Counted from the first letter of the stretch, positions 8,750 to 17,019 are shown. The stretch is DNA of 20,013 nucleotides from Nemertoderma westbladi (GCA_032718475.1 JAUCBJ010005894.1:1-20013), one strand, 5' to 3'. Made by a program: numbers and translations. The notes: generated by a model not told the origin, from the sequence alone.

Positions 8750-9063
8750 GTAAGCTGTATTTAATTTAGGCCTATTATCTACTCAATGGCAGTACTCTAA
8801 TTAAATTGTTCAATTTTTTTACCTGTTTCCCTGAAAACGGAACATTCATATGTCAAATATTGCTAAGGCATACTTTTATTTTAAGAAAATATTTAGTTGT
8901 CAAAGCAGTCGGCGTGCTAATTTTTTTAAGACACCCCCCCCTCAGGTCAAAATTTTCATTTTTTGTTTTTTTTATTTCATCTGGAGTAGAATTTAATGCG
9001 GATTTCAAATCTGGAAACGGCTTAGCGAGAACTCTTTTACTTCTCGAGTAATGGCTGGTTTTC

Positions 9064-9255
9064 CGTCTGTATGTCTGTCTGTCTGTCCATCGAAATATTA
9101 AAAAGGGCATAAAATAAGCAATCTGAAATGTTTACTGTTAGGATTTTTCTTAATGTCGATGTCTGTTTTAATATTTGGAATTAACTAATCACTATGTCTG
9201 TATCTCAGTCTGTCTCTCAGTTTGTCTGTCTGTTTGTATGTATGTCTGTCTGTCA
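9064..9255 (+). repeat. TCTG microsatellite tracts
   Basis: Two (TCTG)n clusters, 9064-9088 and about 9195-9255, with interruptions such as TATG. Confidence 0.85.
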
Positions 9256-9454
9256 ACATTTCAGTCAAATTTTAATTAATATATATTTATTAGATATTTG
9301 TAAGTTTTGTATTACATATTGAACAGTTGTCTAATGGACTAGTTGACTACTAGTAATAACAAATTTGAACCATCATATAACAATAGCTAGTAATAATTAT
9401 TCTGGTAAGCAACCATAAACTTTTTTTTTTTAATTCCGCAGGCTCTGAGAATAA

Positions 9455-9682
9455 TTCACGTGCTGCGCGAAGTCTTCATGTGCAGCATGAACTTTTCATG
9501 TGCCGCGTGAAGGCTTCTCATTCTGATTGAAATAAAAAGCTTTCCGAGGTGCTCGATTAATTAACGTGCTTTATGAAGAATTTAAGTGCTACGTGAAACC
9601 TTCACCTGCTGCGCAAATGTCTCACGTGCTGCGCGAATGTTTCACGTGCTGCGCAAAGCTTAATGTTCTGTGTAAAGGCTTA
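9455..9682 (+). repeat. degenerate TTCACGTGCTGCGCGAA minisatellite
   Basis: About ten units of roughly 21 bases, best copies TTCACGTGCTGCGCGAA, each holding the palindrome CACGTG or a variant and the near-palindrome TGCGCGA. An isolated clean copy lies at 9812-9829. It is much more GC-rich than the surrounding intron. Confidence 0.8.
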
Positions 9683-10381
9683 TTATAAAATTATGTAGAA
9701 ATTTTTATATAATTTTGAATGTTTCTTAAGGTTATCTTATTATTCCATGACTATTTATTACTAAATGACGAAATATTATGCGATCAAATCAATACGCCAA
9801 AATGTAATTTGTTCACGTGCTGCGCGAAGTGTTTTTTGGCAAGCACTCTAAAATTATTTTAACAGGTTGTTAAAAGTGGGTAGGGGTTTTTTTGAACCAA
9901 ATTTCATGAAATCCATTGAGAAATCGCAAAATATGGATAGGGGATAACCAATGGGAAAAGAAAAGGAGATACCAGTACTGAAAATAGCTTGAACATTTGA
10001 AATATTATATTGTTCTTAAACTTTAAATGCGTTTATCTCGGAATTGTATTTTTCACATTCAAAATACTACTACTCAGCCATTTCTTAACCAATTTTCGAA
10101 ATTTTTTTTTTGTTTGATTTCTTTTCGGGTTTTGATCAAAAGTTATAGGTTAGAATTTTGAATTGTGCCATATTAATTTCTTGAAATTAGTTAATATCTA
10201 TTAAGTAATAATTAATATTAGTTAATAATATTTAAAAAATATTTAAGACCTAAATAAAAAATGTACCGATAAGTTTTGTGGAGCCGAGGATGCTGATTCA
10301 GAAAAACCAAGTTTCGAAAATTTTCGCCCAAAATTGTGAGACTAGTAGTGTTTTTAGTGAAATTAACAATTTCGCTGGTGG

Positions 10382-10395
10382 CCGCTAGAGGGCGA
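10382..10395 (+). promoter_or_regulatory. CTCF-like motif
   Basis: CCGCTAGAGGGCGA agrees with the CTCF core pattern CCASYAGRKGGCRS at 12 of 14 places. A single match in repeat-rich intronic DNA is weak evidence for binding. Confidence 0.3.
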
Positions 10396-10715
10396 CGCAA
10401 ATTTGAAATTTTTTTTTTGAACCCAATCTTTGTTAATCCACCGACAGGTATAAAATATACAAAATTACACACAAGCAGAAATTATAGCCATTTGCAAAAA
10501 AGGTCCATAGGAGGGTGTACCCCCCCCCCCCCCCCTTAACTATCTTAGGTAATGGTAAAGCTTCGAATAGGCCTACTACTGGTGGAACAAGTCGTTGCTA
10601 TAAAAACCGCAAACCTTGGAGCGCCGACGAGAAATTCGCAATACGTTTAGCTGTTCGACGATTTCCGCTGGCTTCACGTCTCCCAGGGAAAAAGGAAATC
10701 GATTAGAAAAATTAA

Positions 10716-10722
10716 AGATTAC
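10716..10722 (+). repeat. target-site duplication of foldback element, left copy
   Basis: AGATTAC is repeated at 10890-10896. The next base differs (T against A), so the duplication is 7 bases, or 8 with one change. It covers the Asp-Tyr codons of exon 3. Confidence 0.8.
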
Positions 10723-10723
10723 T

Positions 10724-10889
10724 ACGGAGCCCCTAAAGGGACATGAGAAAAAAAAATATTTTTTTTCGCTAACTCGTGCGAACGACTTAGTATGTCGTGC
10801 ACGACTTACGTCGCACGACATACTAAGTCGTTCGCACGAGTTAGCGAAAAAAAATATATTTTTTTCTCATGTCCCTTTAGGGGCTCCGT
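10724..10889. mobile_element. 166-bp near-perfect foldback element (MITE)
   Basis: Two 77-base arms, 10724-10800 and 10813-10889, are complementary with essentially one mismatch in an A/T tract, around a 12-base centre (10801-10812). The ends are ACGGAGCCCC and GGGGCTCCGT. It is flanked by AGATTAC on both sides. It has no coding capacity. It interrupts the last coding exon of the recombinase-like gene. If transcribed, it would form a long stable hairpin. The superfamily is uncertain. Confidence 0.9.
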
Positions 10890-10896
10890 AGATTAC
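10890..10896 (+). repeat. target-site duplication of foldback element, right copy
   Basis: AGATTAC, identical to 10716-10722. The coding frame continues from it. Confidence 0.8.
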
Positions 10897-10929
10897 ATAC
10901 GAAATAATAAAAAAAAATTGATCATATAG

Positions 10930-11814
10930 TCATTGGTGGTATATTTGGTATATTATGGTGATTATGATTATGGTGTTGTTATGGATATTATGTGTTATAT
11001 GTTATGTGATTATATTATGGTGAAATAGTTAAAAAAAAGTTATTTTATTTCCCTTGCTATCATTGACTGTATGATGCACGCATCCAATAATTTTATTCAC
11101 TTTTTGAAGGGTAATTTTTTTCAATTAATTAAAATTGAAAAGTTTACAGTTTAGCAGGCTATTTTTACAGCCCTCCCAGCCAAAAAAATCGAGAAAAAAA
11201 AGGAAAAAATGATTTTATATTTTAAAAAAAAAGGAAAAAAAGGATAGGAATCAGTTAAAAAAAAGATAGGATGCAGTTAAAAAAAAGTGAAAAACTGAAT
11301 AGATATTATCTTTACAAAAGTAATAATAAACATTATGTCTTTAGTGCTGTTTCCTGATTCTATTTCATTAACCTTACTGTATATATTATGAAGAATCCCA
11401 TTAAGAAACGGCACTGTTTTAAATGACAGGAGGATATCAAAGAAAGTTAAAAATATAAACACAGAGGAAAGAGAACAACGGCAATGACAATATAATTAAT
11501 ATTAATTATAGTTAATATATTTATTAATATAATTATACAGATATTTTTACCTTTTTTGCCTAGTTATCAGAGATGATTGAGCTCGGCCGATTGATGGTCA
11601 TTGATAGAGGTTTATCAAACGCTTGAAAATATAACTTTAGTTTGAAAGTGATATAAAAACTTTGGTACGGATTTCCAGTCGTGGCTACATTTATATAAAT
11701 AACAAAAAGGCTTTAAGACGCAATCAAAATACAACCTTATCCAGGGGAAAACGGATGCAAATAACAGCTGATAACGAGCAAAAATGAAACTGTAACAGTG
11801 TTACAGTATATGCT
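10930..11814. other. AT-rich spacer with A/G-rich tracts
   Basis: No gene is supported. TATGGTGATTATG-type repetitive DNA (10930-11030) is followed by AAAAAAGGAAAAA tracts (11185-11290), similar to tracts at 12045-12135. Both tract groups are preceded by AGCAGGCTATTTT (11152 and 12023), which suggests a diverged local duplication. Confidence 0.5.
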
Positions 11815-11870
11815 TTGTTTTATTGTTTTGGTTAGAATAGACTACCATTGCAACCTGTTCCTTTCCCTAA
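11815..11870 (+). repeat. dispersed repeat, copy B
   Basis: TTTATTGTTTTGGTTAGAAT, then TGCAACCTGTTCCTTTCCC, matching copies A, C and D. As in copy A, an AACTGTAACA-like stretch lies just upstream. Confidence 0.68.
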
Positions 11871-11970
11871 ATTGAAAATCATCTTTGTTGATTCACCAAG
11901 GCAGGTTTTGCGTGAATTATAATATATCACACGCTAAAAATGTAGCTGCGGAGAGAACTTTAATATACAT

Positions 11971-12007
11971 ATTTTCTGAGACAGAGACAGCCTCTGTCTC
12001 AGAAATA
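11971..12007. repeat. short hairpin
   Basis: TTTCTGAGACAGA and its complement TCTGTCTCAGAAA face each other across a 7-base centre. No T-run or gene end makes this a terminator. Confidence 0.7.
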
Positions 12008-12169
12008 TAGAACATGTTACACTTACAGCAGGCTATTTTCTGAACTAAAAAAAGGAAAAGGGGTGTGTAAATGGACAAAAAAAAAGGAAAAGAAGAAACA
12101 TTCTAAATAAAGGAAAAAAATAGGAAAAAGGAAACTCTGTGAGGCCTGAATTTTAACCAAATCACCATC

Positions 12170-12223
12170 GTAATCATCTGTTATTAGCGTCGATTTTCAT
12201 TTGGAGAGGGATGAATTTTGATT
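12170..12223 (+). pseudogene. second, diverged copy of the recombinase gene's N-terminal segment
   Basis: GTAATCATCTGTTATT.GCG and the downstream GGGATGAATTTT match 1078-1130 with substitutions, keeping the same frame: NHLL(L)A.IF..GMNF here against NHLLFAPIFPGSGMNF there. It is only about 18 codons long and isolated. It may be a remnant of a second gene copy or of a repeat that carries this segment. Confidence 0.55.
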
Positions 12224-12609
12224 GCATTAACAACAAACAACCACCCCCCCCCCCCATATTTATTATGTATGATATTAACATATCAGTGCAATCCGGGGTG
12301 ATTCGCAATCCGGGGTGATTTTAATTTTCGCGCGAACTTTCCGTAGCCACCGAGGAGATACTAACACACCGGCGACACACACAATTCATACACTTCTTCC
12401 TTCTAACAGGTAAACTGAGGATATTTCACAGTTTTACAATCGGGGAGATTTTTAGGATATCCTGATACCGAAAAACGCTAATTTAATTAATTTCAAATAG
12501 AGGATATTCTCGATTTTCATAATCTCCTCGTTATGTGGGCAGTACATGACCTAAGTATCCTCTGTTTACATGGTATACACGAACGCACATACGTGGTGGA
12601 TACGTACAG
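12224..12609. other. spacer with 12-C run and 17-bp duplication
   Basis: No gene is seen. A run of 12 C (12244-12255) is followed by a perfect 16-base tandem duplication, GCAATCCGGGGTGATT, at 12288 and 12305 (17-bp period). Confidence 0.55.
12288..12321 (+). repeat. 17-bp tandem duplication
   Basis: GCAATCCGGGGTGATT occurs twice head to tail at a 17-base spacing. Confidence 0.85.
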
Positions 12610-12915
12610 ACGTACTGACGTACAGCACACGTTGAAAAGTAAAACCCCTACAGTAGTTCTCTACAGGGGAGTCAAACTTTGAGTTCGAGCCCAGGCAGCC
12701 GGGGTGCAGGGAGTCTTTATAAACAAGACGTACTGACGTATGGCATACGTTGAAAAGTAAAACCCCTACAGTAGTTCTCTACAGGGGAGCCAAACTTTGG
12801 GTCCGAGCCCAGGCAGCCAGGGTGCAGGGAGTCTTTATAAACAATCTGAGATATTTCTCGACAGGCTGACAGGGTGTCAAACTTTGAGTCCGTGCTAAGG
12901 GAGTCTCTATAAACA
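12610..12915 (+). repeat. 118-bp tandem repeat, two full copies and one partial
   Basis: Copies at 12610-12727 and 12728-12845 are closely similar (ACGTACTGACGTA... GGGAGTCTTTATAAACA). A third, shortened copy (12846-12915) keeps only GTCAAACTTTGAGTCCG and the GGGAGTCTCTATAAACA end. Each full unit contains a small hairpin, CCCCTACAGTAG facing CTACAGGGG. Confidence 0.85.
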
Positions 12916-13648
12916 GATATGTTTTTTTTATCATAAACAACCATAAATGCAAAAGCCGTCCAATTTTATATTCAGAAATTACAGGTATAAATACAGAAAT
13001 ACTACATTACGTAAATAATTAGTATACCGGTAGTGTACAGTAGTGCATTATTAATTAAAGTACTGGAAAAACTGGCCTCCTTTGAAACAGGCCTACAGGA
13101 TGCATGTTACGCCGTATAGTAGGCCATGGGCCTACTGTACTACGTATCTGACTATTAATTCTACAATTATGGCTCTACTTCGAATGGTAATTCTAAATCA
13201 CCTGTCTGCATGTCCAGGTTTTGAACTGCGCATCACGACTCTATTAGGCCTAATTTTAGTAATATACTGGTATTTTTATGTAGGCCTATATTGTTATTGT
13301 TTATACTTGTTACCTAGGCTACGTCAGCTGGTGGTGGGACAATGTTTGTTTTTATATATTACAAATTTATTGAAAGTGCATAATTAAAAAAAAATAAATA
13401 TAATATGTGTTATCTTCGAATGGGTTGGAATTGGAATTGTTTTATTGACATCAAAATCTGAAAACAATACGAAAGTAAATGTGATATAAAGTATAAACAA
13501 ACATTATTAACCCTTGAACGGCTTAAAGGTTAACTGTGTAATGGTTACAGAAGAAACAAATTTACACACAATTTAAGACGGACTTGCACATGGGATTACT
13601 ACCGCTAAGGTAGTTTGAAAAAAAAATATAAGTAAAAAATATGATGTC
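12916..13648. other. AT-rich spacer, no gene recognised
   Basis: The plus-strand open frame 13082-13387 (101 codons) has no domain, a composition that follows the base content, and several AGGCCTA repeats, so I do not call it a gene. An ACCGGTA motif lies near 13027. Confidence 0.5.
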
Positions 13649-13694
13649 GGGGATACTCCCAAGAGACAGTGTCTCGTTTCCATGGGAGTCCCCT
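13649..13694. repeat. compound hairpin
   Basis: GGGGATACTCCCA faces TGGGAGTCCCC, and inside it GAGACA faces TGTCTC. The result is a two-step imperfect palindrome about 46 bases long. Purpose unknown. Confidence 0.65.
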
Positions 13695-13779
13695 GAAAAT
13701 TAGTTTAAAATTAAATAAAAGGACATACCGGTATATTAAAATATCACGCGGATTGTCAAATATTTTATAATTTTTATTT

Positions 13780-13885
13780 TTAACTTTTATTAACTTAAAT
13801 TAACTTAAATTAAACTAAATTAAATTAACTTAACTTAAATTTTTAACTTTTTAACTTTTCTTTAACTTTTTAACTTAACTTAACT
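13780..13885 (+). repeat. TTAACTTAAA low-complexity tract
   Basis: Irregular tandem TTAACTT/AAATTAA units made only of A, T and C. Confidence 0.75.
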
Positions 13886-13896
13886 TTTCTTTTTTT

Positions 13897-14012
13897 TGTT
13901 TTGGTTAGAAAAACCCTTCTCTGTAACCTGCTCCTTTACCTCAAATAGTAACACCATCGTTTATTGTTGTGGTTATAAAAAGCCGTCTCTGTAACCTGCT
14001 CATTTCCCTTAA
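13897..14012 (+). repeat. dispersed repeat, copies C and D in tandem
   Basis: TTTTGGTTAGAAAAACC...CTGTAACCTGCTCC (13897-13942) and TTATTGTTGTGGTTATAAAA...CTGTAACCTGCTC (13959-14012) lie about 62 bases apart. They match copies A and B. Confidence 0.72.
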
Positions 14013-14048
14013 TTTGTTACTAAAATGGTTACTAACACAAATCTTATT

Positions 14049-14135
14049 GGGCGAAGGTTGGTCGTGGGCGAAGATTGCCTTGCGGGCGAAGGTTTCCCCT
14101 GGGCGAAGGTTGTACACGGGCAAAGATTGCACCCA
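14049..14135 (+). repeat. 17-18-bp GGGCGAAGGTT minisatellite, five units
   Basis: GGGCGAAG(G/A)TT, with GGGCAAAG in the last copy, begins at 14049, 14066, 14084, 14101 and 14118. The remaining 6-7 bases vary from unit to unit, so a constant core alternates with a variable part. Confidence 0.82.
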
Positions 14136-15102
14136 ACCCGGGAGACAGCGCAGTTTGGGCTACAAGTCATAAATACATAATAGGCTTTGTGATATTTTTA
14201 ACTTAATTCTTCAATTTTGAAAATAGTACGTACGAGTAGGCCAAATTTGGCGATTTAATTCGATCTTCTGATTGGTTGACAAACAGCATTAGAGTTTGAT
14301 ATATTTACATATGGTAGGTCGGTAAATTAATCGACGTAAGTAGGTAAGTATTGAGTCATATTGTCCTTCAAATATAAAAATACATAAATTCGACTAATAT
14401 ATCGAGTTTCACTCTTATAATAAGAAATACATATTGTTTATTATTTACAAATATGAGAGTTTTATAAATAACAATAAAACGTTATTAGTTTATTTTTATT
14501 TTTTTTTTAAATATAATTTCATTACGATTTAATAAAATTAGAACCACATTGCTCCAATGAGCAGCTAACTCTACGGGATCTAATAGACCAACCTGCAAGC
14601 TCAGTCATCTGAGCAACATATTTGAGCCTCAGAATCTTTTCAAATATCGCCAATCTCGCACAGAACGTCGCCAAAATTTGTTATTCCGGCAAAAAAAACG
14701 CACTAATTCGTCTAAAAGAGTAAATTATTGGCAAACATAGTGTTAGTTGGGTCCCTCCTCATTCATTATCATCAACCTATAAAACATTTCAACGGCCCAG
14801 TGCTTACAATGATATTCCCATAGGATTCACTGGGAAGAGCTATTCAGCTGGCGGGGTAATACAGTACATTATACAAACTAACAGTTGATATGTGATTTCT
14901 GTCTGGGATAGACTGAGAGAGAGTAATAATAAATTTAGTAAGTAATATACTTATCTGCAGTTTGGTCCTATCTATTCCATAATTAGCTTACTAGGCCCTC
15001 ATGAGTACCAGCAGCTGGTGTTTCTATCGTTGAGTTGATGTCAATTTTCGTGTTTTCATTTTCGCTCACTCAGGGTACTGGTTTGATGGGGCAGCTTTCT
15101 AG
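14136..15102. other. AT-rich spacer, nothing recognised
   Basis: I find no coding region, RNA gene or clear repeat here, apart from ordinary AT-rich sequence and scattered short motifs. Confidence 0.45.
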
Positions 15103-15144
15103 TTACTAAGAAAACATAAAATATAAATAGAACATAAAACTGGT
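15103..15144 (+). repeat. 42-bp direct repeat, left copy
   Basis: TTACTAAGAAAACATAAAAT and the next 22 bases recur at 16415-16456 with a single difference. The two copies bracket the 30-bp satellite and about 560 bases of flanking DNA. Confidence 0.88.
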
Positions 15145-15150
15145 GGGGCC

Positions 15151-15853
15151 TAGTGTGTATTGTTGGGGCAGCAAGGACAGTAGTGTGTATTGTTGGGGCG
15201 CTAAGGGCAGTAGTGTGTATTGTTGGGGCGCCAAGGGCAGTAGTGTGCATTGTTGAGGCGCCAAGGGCAGTACTGTGTATTGTTGGGGCGCCAATGGCAG
15301 TAGTGTGTGTGTATTGTTGGGGCGCCAAGGGCAGTAGTGTGTATTGTTGGGGCGCCAAGGGCAGTAGTGTGTATTGTTGGGGCGGCAAGGGCAGTAGTGT
15401 GTATTGTTGGGGCGCCAAGGGCAGTAGTTTGTATTGTTGGGGCGGCAAGGGTAGTAGTGTGTATTGTTGGGGCGCCAAGGGCAGTAGTGTGTATTGTTGG
15501 GGCGCCAATGGCAGTAGTGTGTGTGTATTGTTGGGGCGCTAAGGGCAGTAGTGTGTATTATTGGGGCGCCAAGGGCAGTAGTGTGTATTGTTGGGGCGCC
15601 AAGGGCAGTATAGTGTGTATCGTTGGGGCGCCAAGGGCAGTAGTTTGTATTGTTGGGGCGGCAAGGGCAGTAGTGTGTATTGTTGGGGCGCCAAGGACAG
15701 TAGTGTGTATTGTTGGGGCGCCAATGGCAGTAGTGTGTATTGTTGGGGCGGCAAGGGCAGTAGTGTGTATTATTGGGGTGTAGTGTTGTAGTGTGTATTG
15801 TTGGGGCGGCAAGGGCAGTAGTGTGTATTATTGGGGTGTAGTGTTGTAGTGTG
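15151..15853 (+). repeat. 30-bp satellite with seven-unit higher-order structure
   Basis: About 22-23 units of GTGTGTATTGTTGGGGCGCC plus AAGGGCAGTA. Marker variants recur at fixed spacing. CCAATGGCAG occurs at 15291, 15505 and 15721. The TGTG-expanded unit occurs at 15301 and 15515, and TAGTTTGTATT at 15425 and 15641. This shows a block of about 214-216 bases (seven units) that was itself duplicated. Near 15745-15850 a different 58-base block repeats twice. Because the period is 30, long frames run across it on both strands. These are not genes. Confidence 0.92.
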
Positions 15854-16414
15854 TACATACATACAATACAGCAATACTGCAAAATAGTGCTCTGTATACT
15901 AATACCGGTACTGATAGCCTGAGAGAACAGCAGTACAGTAGAGAAACCGGTAGCACGGAACCTAACGGTAAATTTCTGGGGGACATAAAAAGTAAAAAAA
16001 AGGACATCATGAGTGATTTAAACGGACAATAAAAATTATTGCGATACATTTAAAAGGAAACTAAATTTATTATTTGGCTCTATTCGTTGTTATTTATCTG
16101 GTTGTGCATCTTGGGCATATTTTATAAATATTCAGTAATCGTATCTTATATCTTGTAAACGTGCTTGATAATGAAATTATTTGCTTCATACAGTATTATA
16201 TTTTTGTTAGTGGTAGCTAAGTTGCATTTTTTATTATGTGGGGCGAGCCACAAAGTCAACTAGCCTCATGCCTTACAGTTTAGACAATTGTTTAGTTTAC
16301 TTACTGCTGACTGACATGACATAGTTCTTTGTAATAGTATTGGCTAGGATTTTTCCTCCGGGCTCCTTCCAGCCAGCTTGCTGGCTTTCTAGTACGTGAG
16401 GTTTCATACTTTAA
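15854..16414. other. AT-rich spacer, no gene recognised
   Basis: It contains ACCGGTA motifs at about 15903 and 15950 and a small inverted pair, CCAGCCAGC/GCTGGC, near 16370. No coding signal. Confidence 0.45.
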
Positions 16415-16456
16415 TTACTAAGAAAACATAAAATATAAATAAAACATAAAACTGGT
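16415..16456 (+). repeat. 42-bp direct repeat, right copy
   Basis: Partner of 15103-15144. Similarity also extends a little upstream (CTTTCTAGT before both), with about 20 extra bases in this copy. Confidence 0.88.
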
Positions 16457-16566
16457 ACTGACTGAAATATTGTAACCTGTAAAGCATTTATAAATTTGTA
16501 GAAATATAGCATTTCTTGTACCGGTACCATTGATATGAATAATATTCTACATAAATACTAAATAGG

Positions 16567-16589
16567 TGTATATATATATATATATATAC
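16567..16589 (+). repeat. (TA)n microsatellite
   Basis: About eleven TA dinucleotides. Confidence 0.9.
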
Positions 16590-16655
16590 TGTACTATTGT
16601 AACTTGTAACAATAGTATGCGGTGCTCTTACATTTTTTTAAAAACACCCCATAAA

Positions 16656-16940
16656 TCCCACTTCACCCCAATCAAATATTAAACTGGGAAAGAGACAAAT
16701 TTAATATATTTATAAAATAGTTTCAAATATTCCCACTTCACTTCACCCCACCTCATGGGGGTGAAGTGGGATGAAATAAAACAAAAAAAAAGAATATGGA
16801 TTTTGGGAAACTGCAGTAAATTCAAGCCAAATATAATGTATTTCAGTGTCATATTTCTCATTACAAAACCTTTACTGTCATATTTTAAGTAAAATTGACT
16901 TTTGTACAAAATTTTGATAAATATTTCCCACTTCACCCCA
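16656..16940. repeat. TCCCACTTCACCCCA repeats with central hairpin
   Basis: TCCCACTTCACCCCA occurs at 16656-16670 and 16926-16940. A variant with an extra CTTCA occurs at 16731-16750 and is followed by its inverse TGGGGGTGAAGTGGGA (16756-16771), forming a hairpin. Four copies in 285 bases, one inverted, look like a small element or repeated binding site. The minus-strand open frame across this stretch is AT-driven and not called. Confidence 0.7.
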
Positions 16941-16995
16941 GTTGACGGTAATTAATACAAGACAATTAATGTTAATCGGTGCGGTACAGCTTGAG

Positions 16996-17019
16996 CCCCC
17001 CCCCCCCCCCCCCCCCCCC
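16996..17019 (+). repeat. run of 24 C
   Basis: The longest of several uninterrupted C or G runs in the window. Confidence 0.95.

Larger units (their letters stand above)
8750..10548 (+). other. intron 2 of recombinase-like gene
   Basis: Phase-1 intron from GTAAGC to CTATCTTAG. It holds a run of C near 8934, TCTG microsatellites, a CACGTG-rich minisatellite, AT-rich DNA and a run of 16 C (10520-10535) just before the acceptor, which serves as an unusual polypyrimidine tract. The open frame at 8806-9051 spans low-complexity DNA and is not a gene. Confidence 0.6.
1038..10929 (+). pseudogene. decayed zinc-finger tyrosine-recombinase-like gene (three visible exons)
   Basis: This entry spans the whole gene; its parts are listed separately. 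Visible exons are 1038-6180 (interrupted by a 1964-bp transposon), 8624-8749, and 10549-10929 (interrupted by a foldback element). Both introns are phase 1 with GTAAGT and GTAAGC donors and AAG and TAG acceptors, and the frame closes correctly across each. The protein order is N-terminal region, 18-residue tandem repeats, acidic linker, two zinc-finger-like motifs, recombinase core, basic linker and PWS/PGK tail. From memory this matches a multicopy uncharacterised animal family with an integrase-like core, of the general Crypton or tyrosine-recombinase kind. Stops at 4575, 4581, 5050, 5209 and 5770, plus at least five frame changes, make this copy non-functional. The 5' end is unknown. Confidence 0.72.
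10549..10929 (+). pseudogene. exon 3 of recombinase-like gene (C-terminal tail), split by a foldback element
   Basis: The acceptor CTATCTTAG ends at 10548. GT completes the codon left by exon 2, and translation reads NGKASNRPTTGGTSRC, then KNRKPWSADEKFAIRLAVRR and RLPGKKEID. The PWS..EK...PGK pattern is the tail I recall for this family. A single extra T at 10704 creates TAG. Ignoring that base, the frame continues KIKDY, is interrupted by the palindromic element, and resumes after it as IRNNKKK to a stop at 10927-10929. Confidence 0.68.

Noticed and set aside
8806-9110. Overlapping frames on both strands in intron 2
   Set aside because: They lie in low-complexity and microsatellite DNA and are not linked to the exon phases.
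9455-9682. CRISPR-like array
   Set aside because: Units are degenerate head-to-tail copies without spacers, in animal DNA. The same applies to the other tandem arrays.
13082-13387. 101-codon plus-strand frame
   Set aside because: No domain, no flanking splice or promoter signal, and composition typical of chance frames in AT-rich DNA.
15056-15882. Several long frames on both strands in the 30-bp satellite
   Set aside because: They are products of a 30-base period, with no non-repeat coding flank or splice signals.
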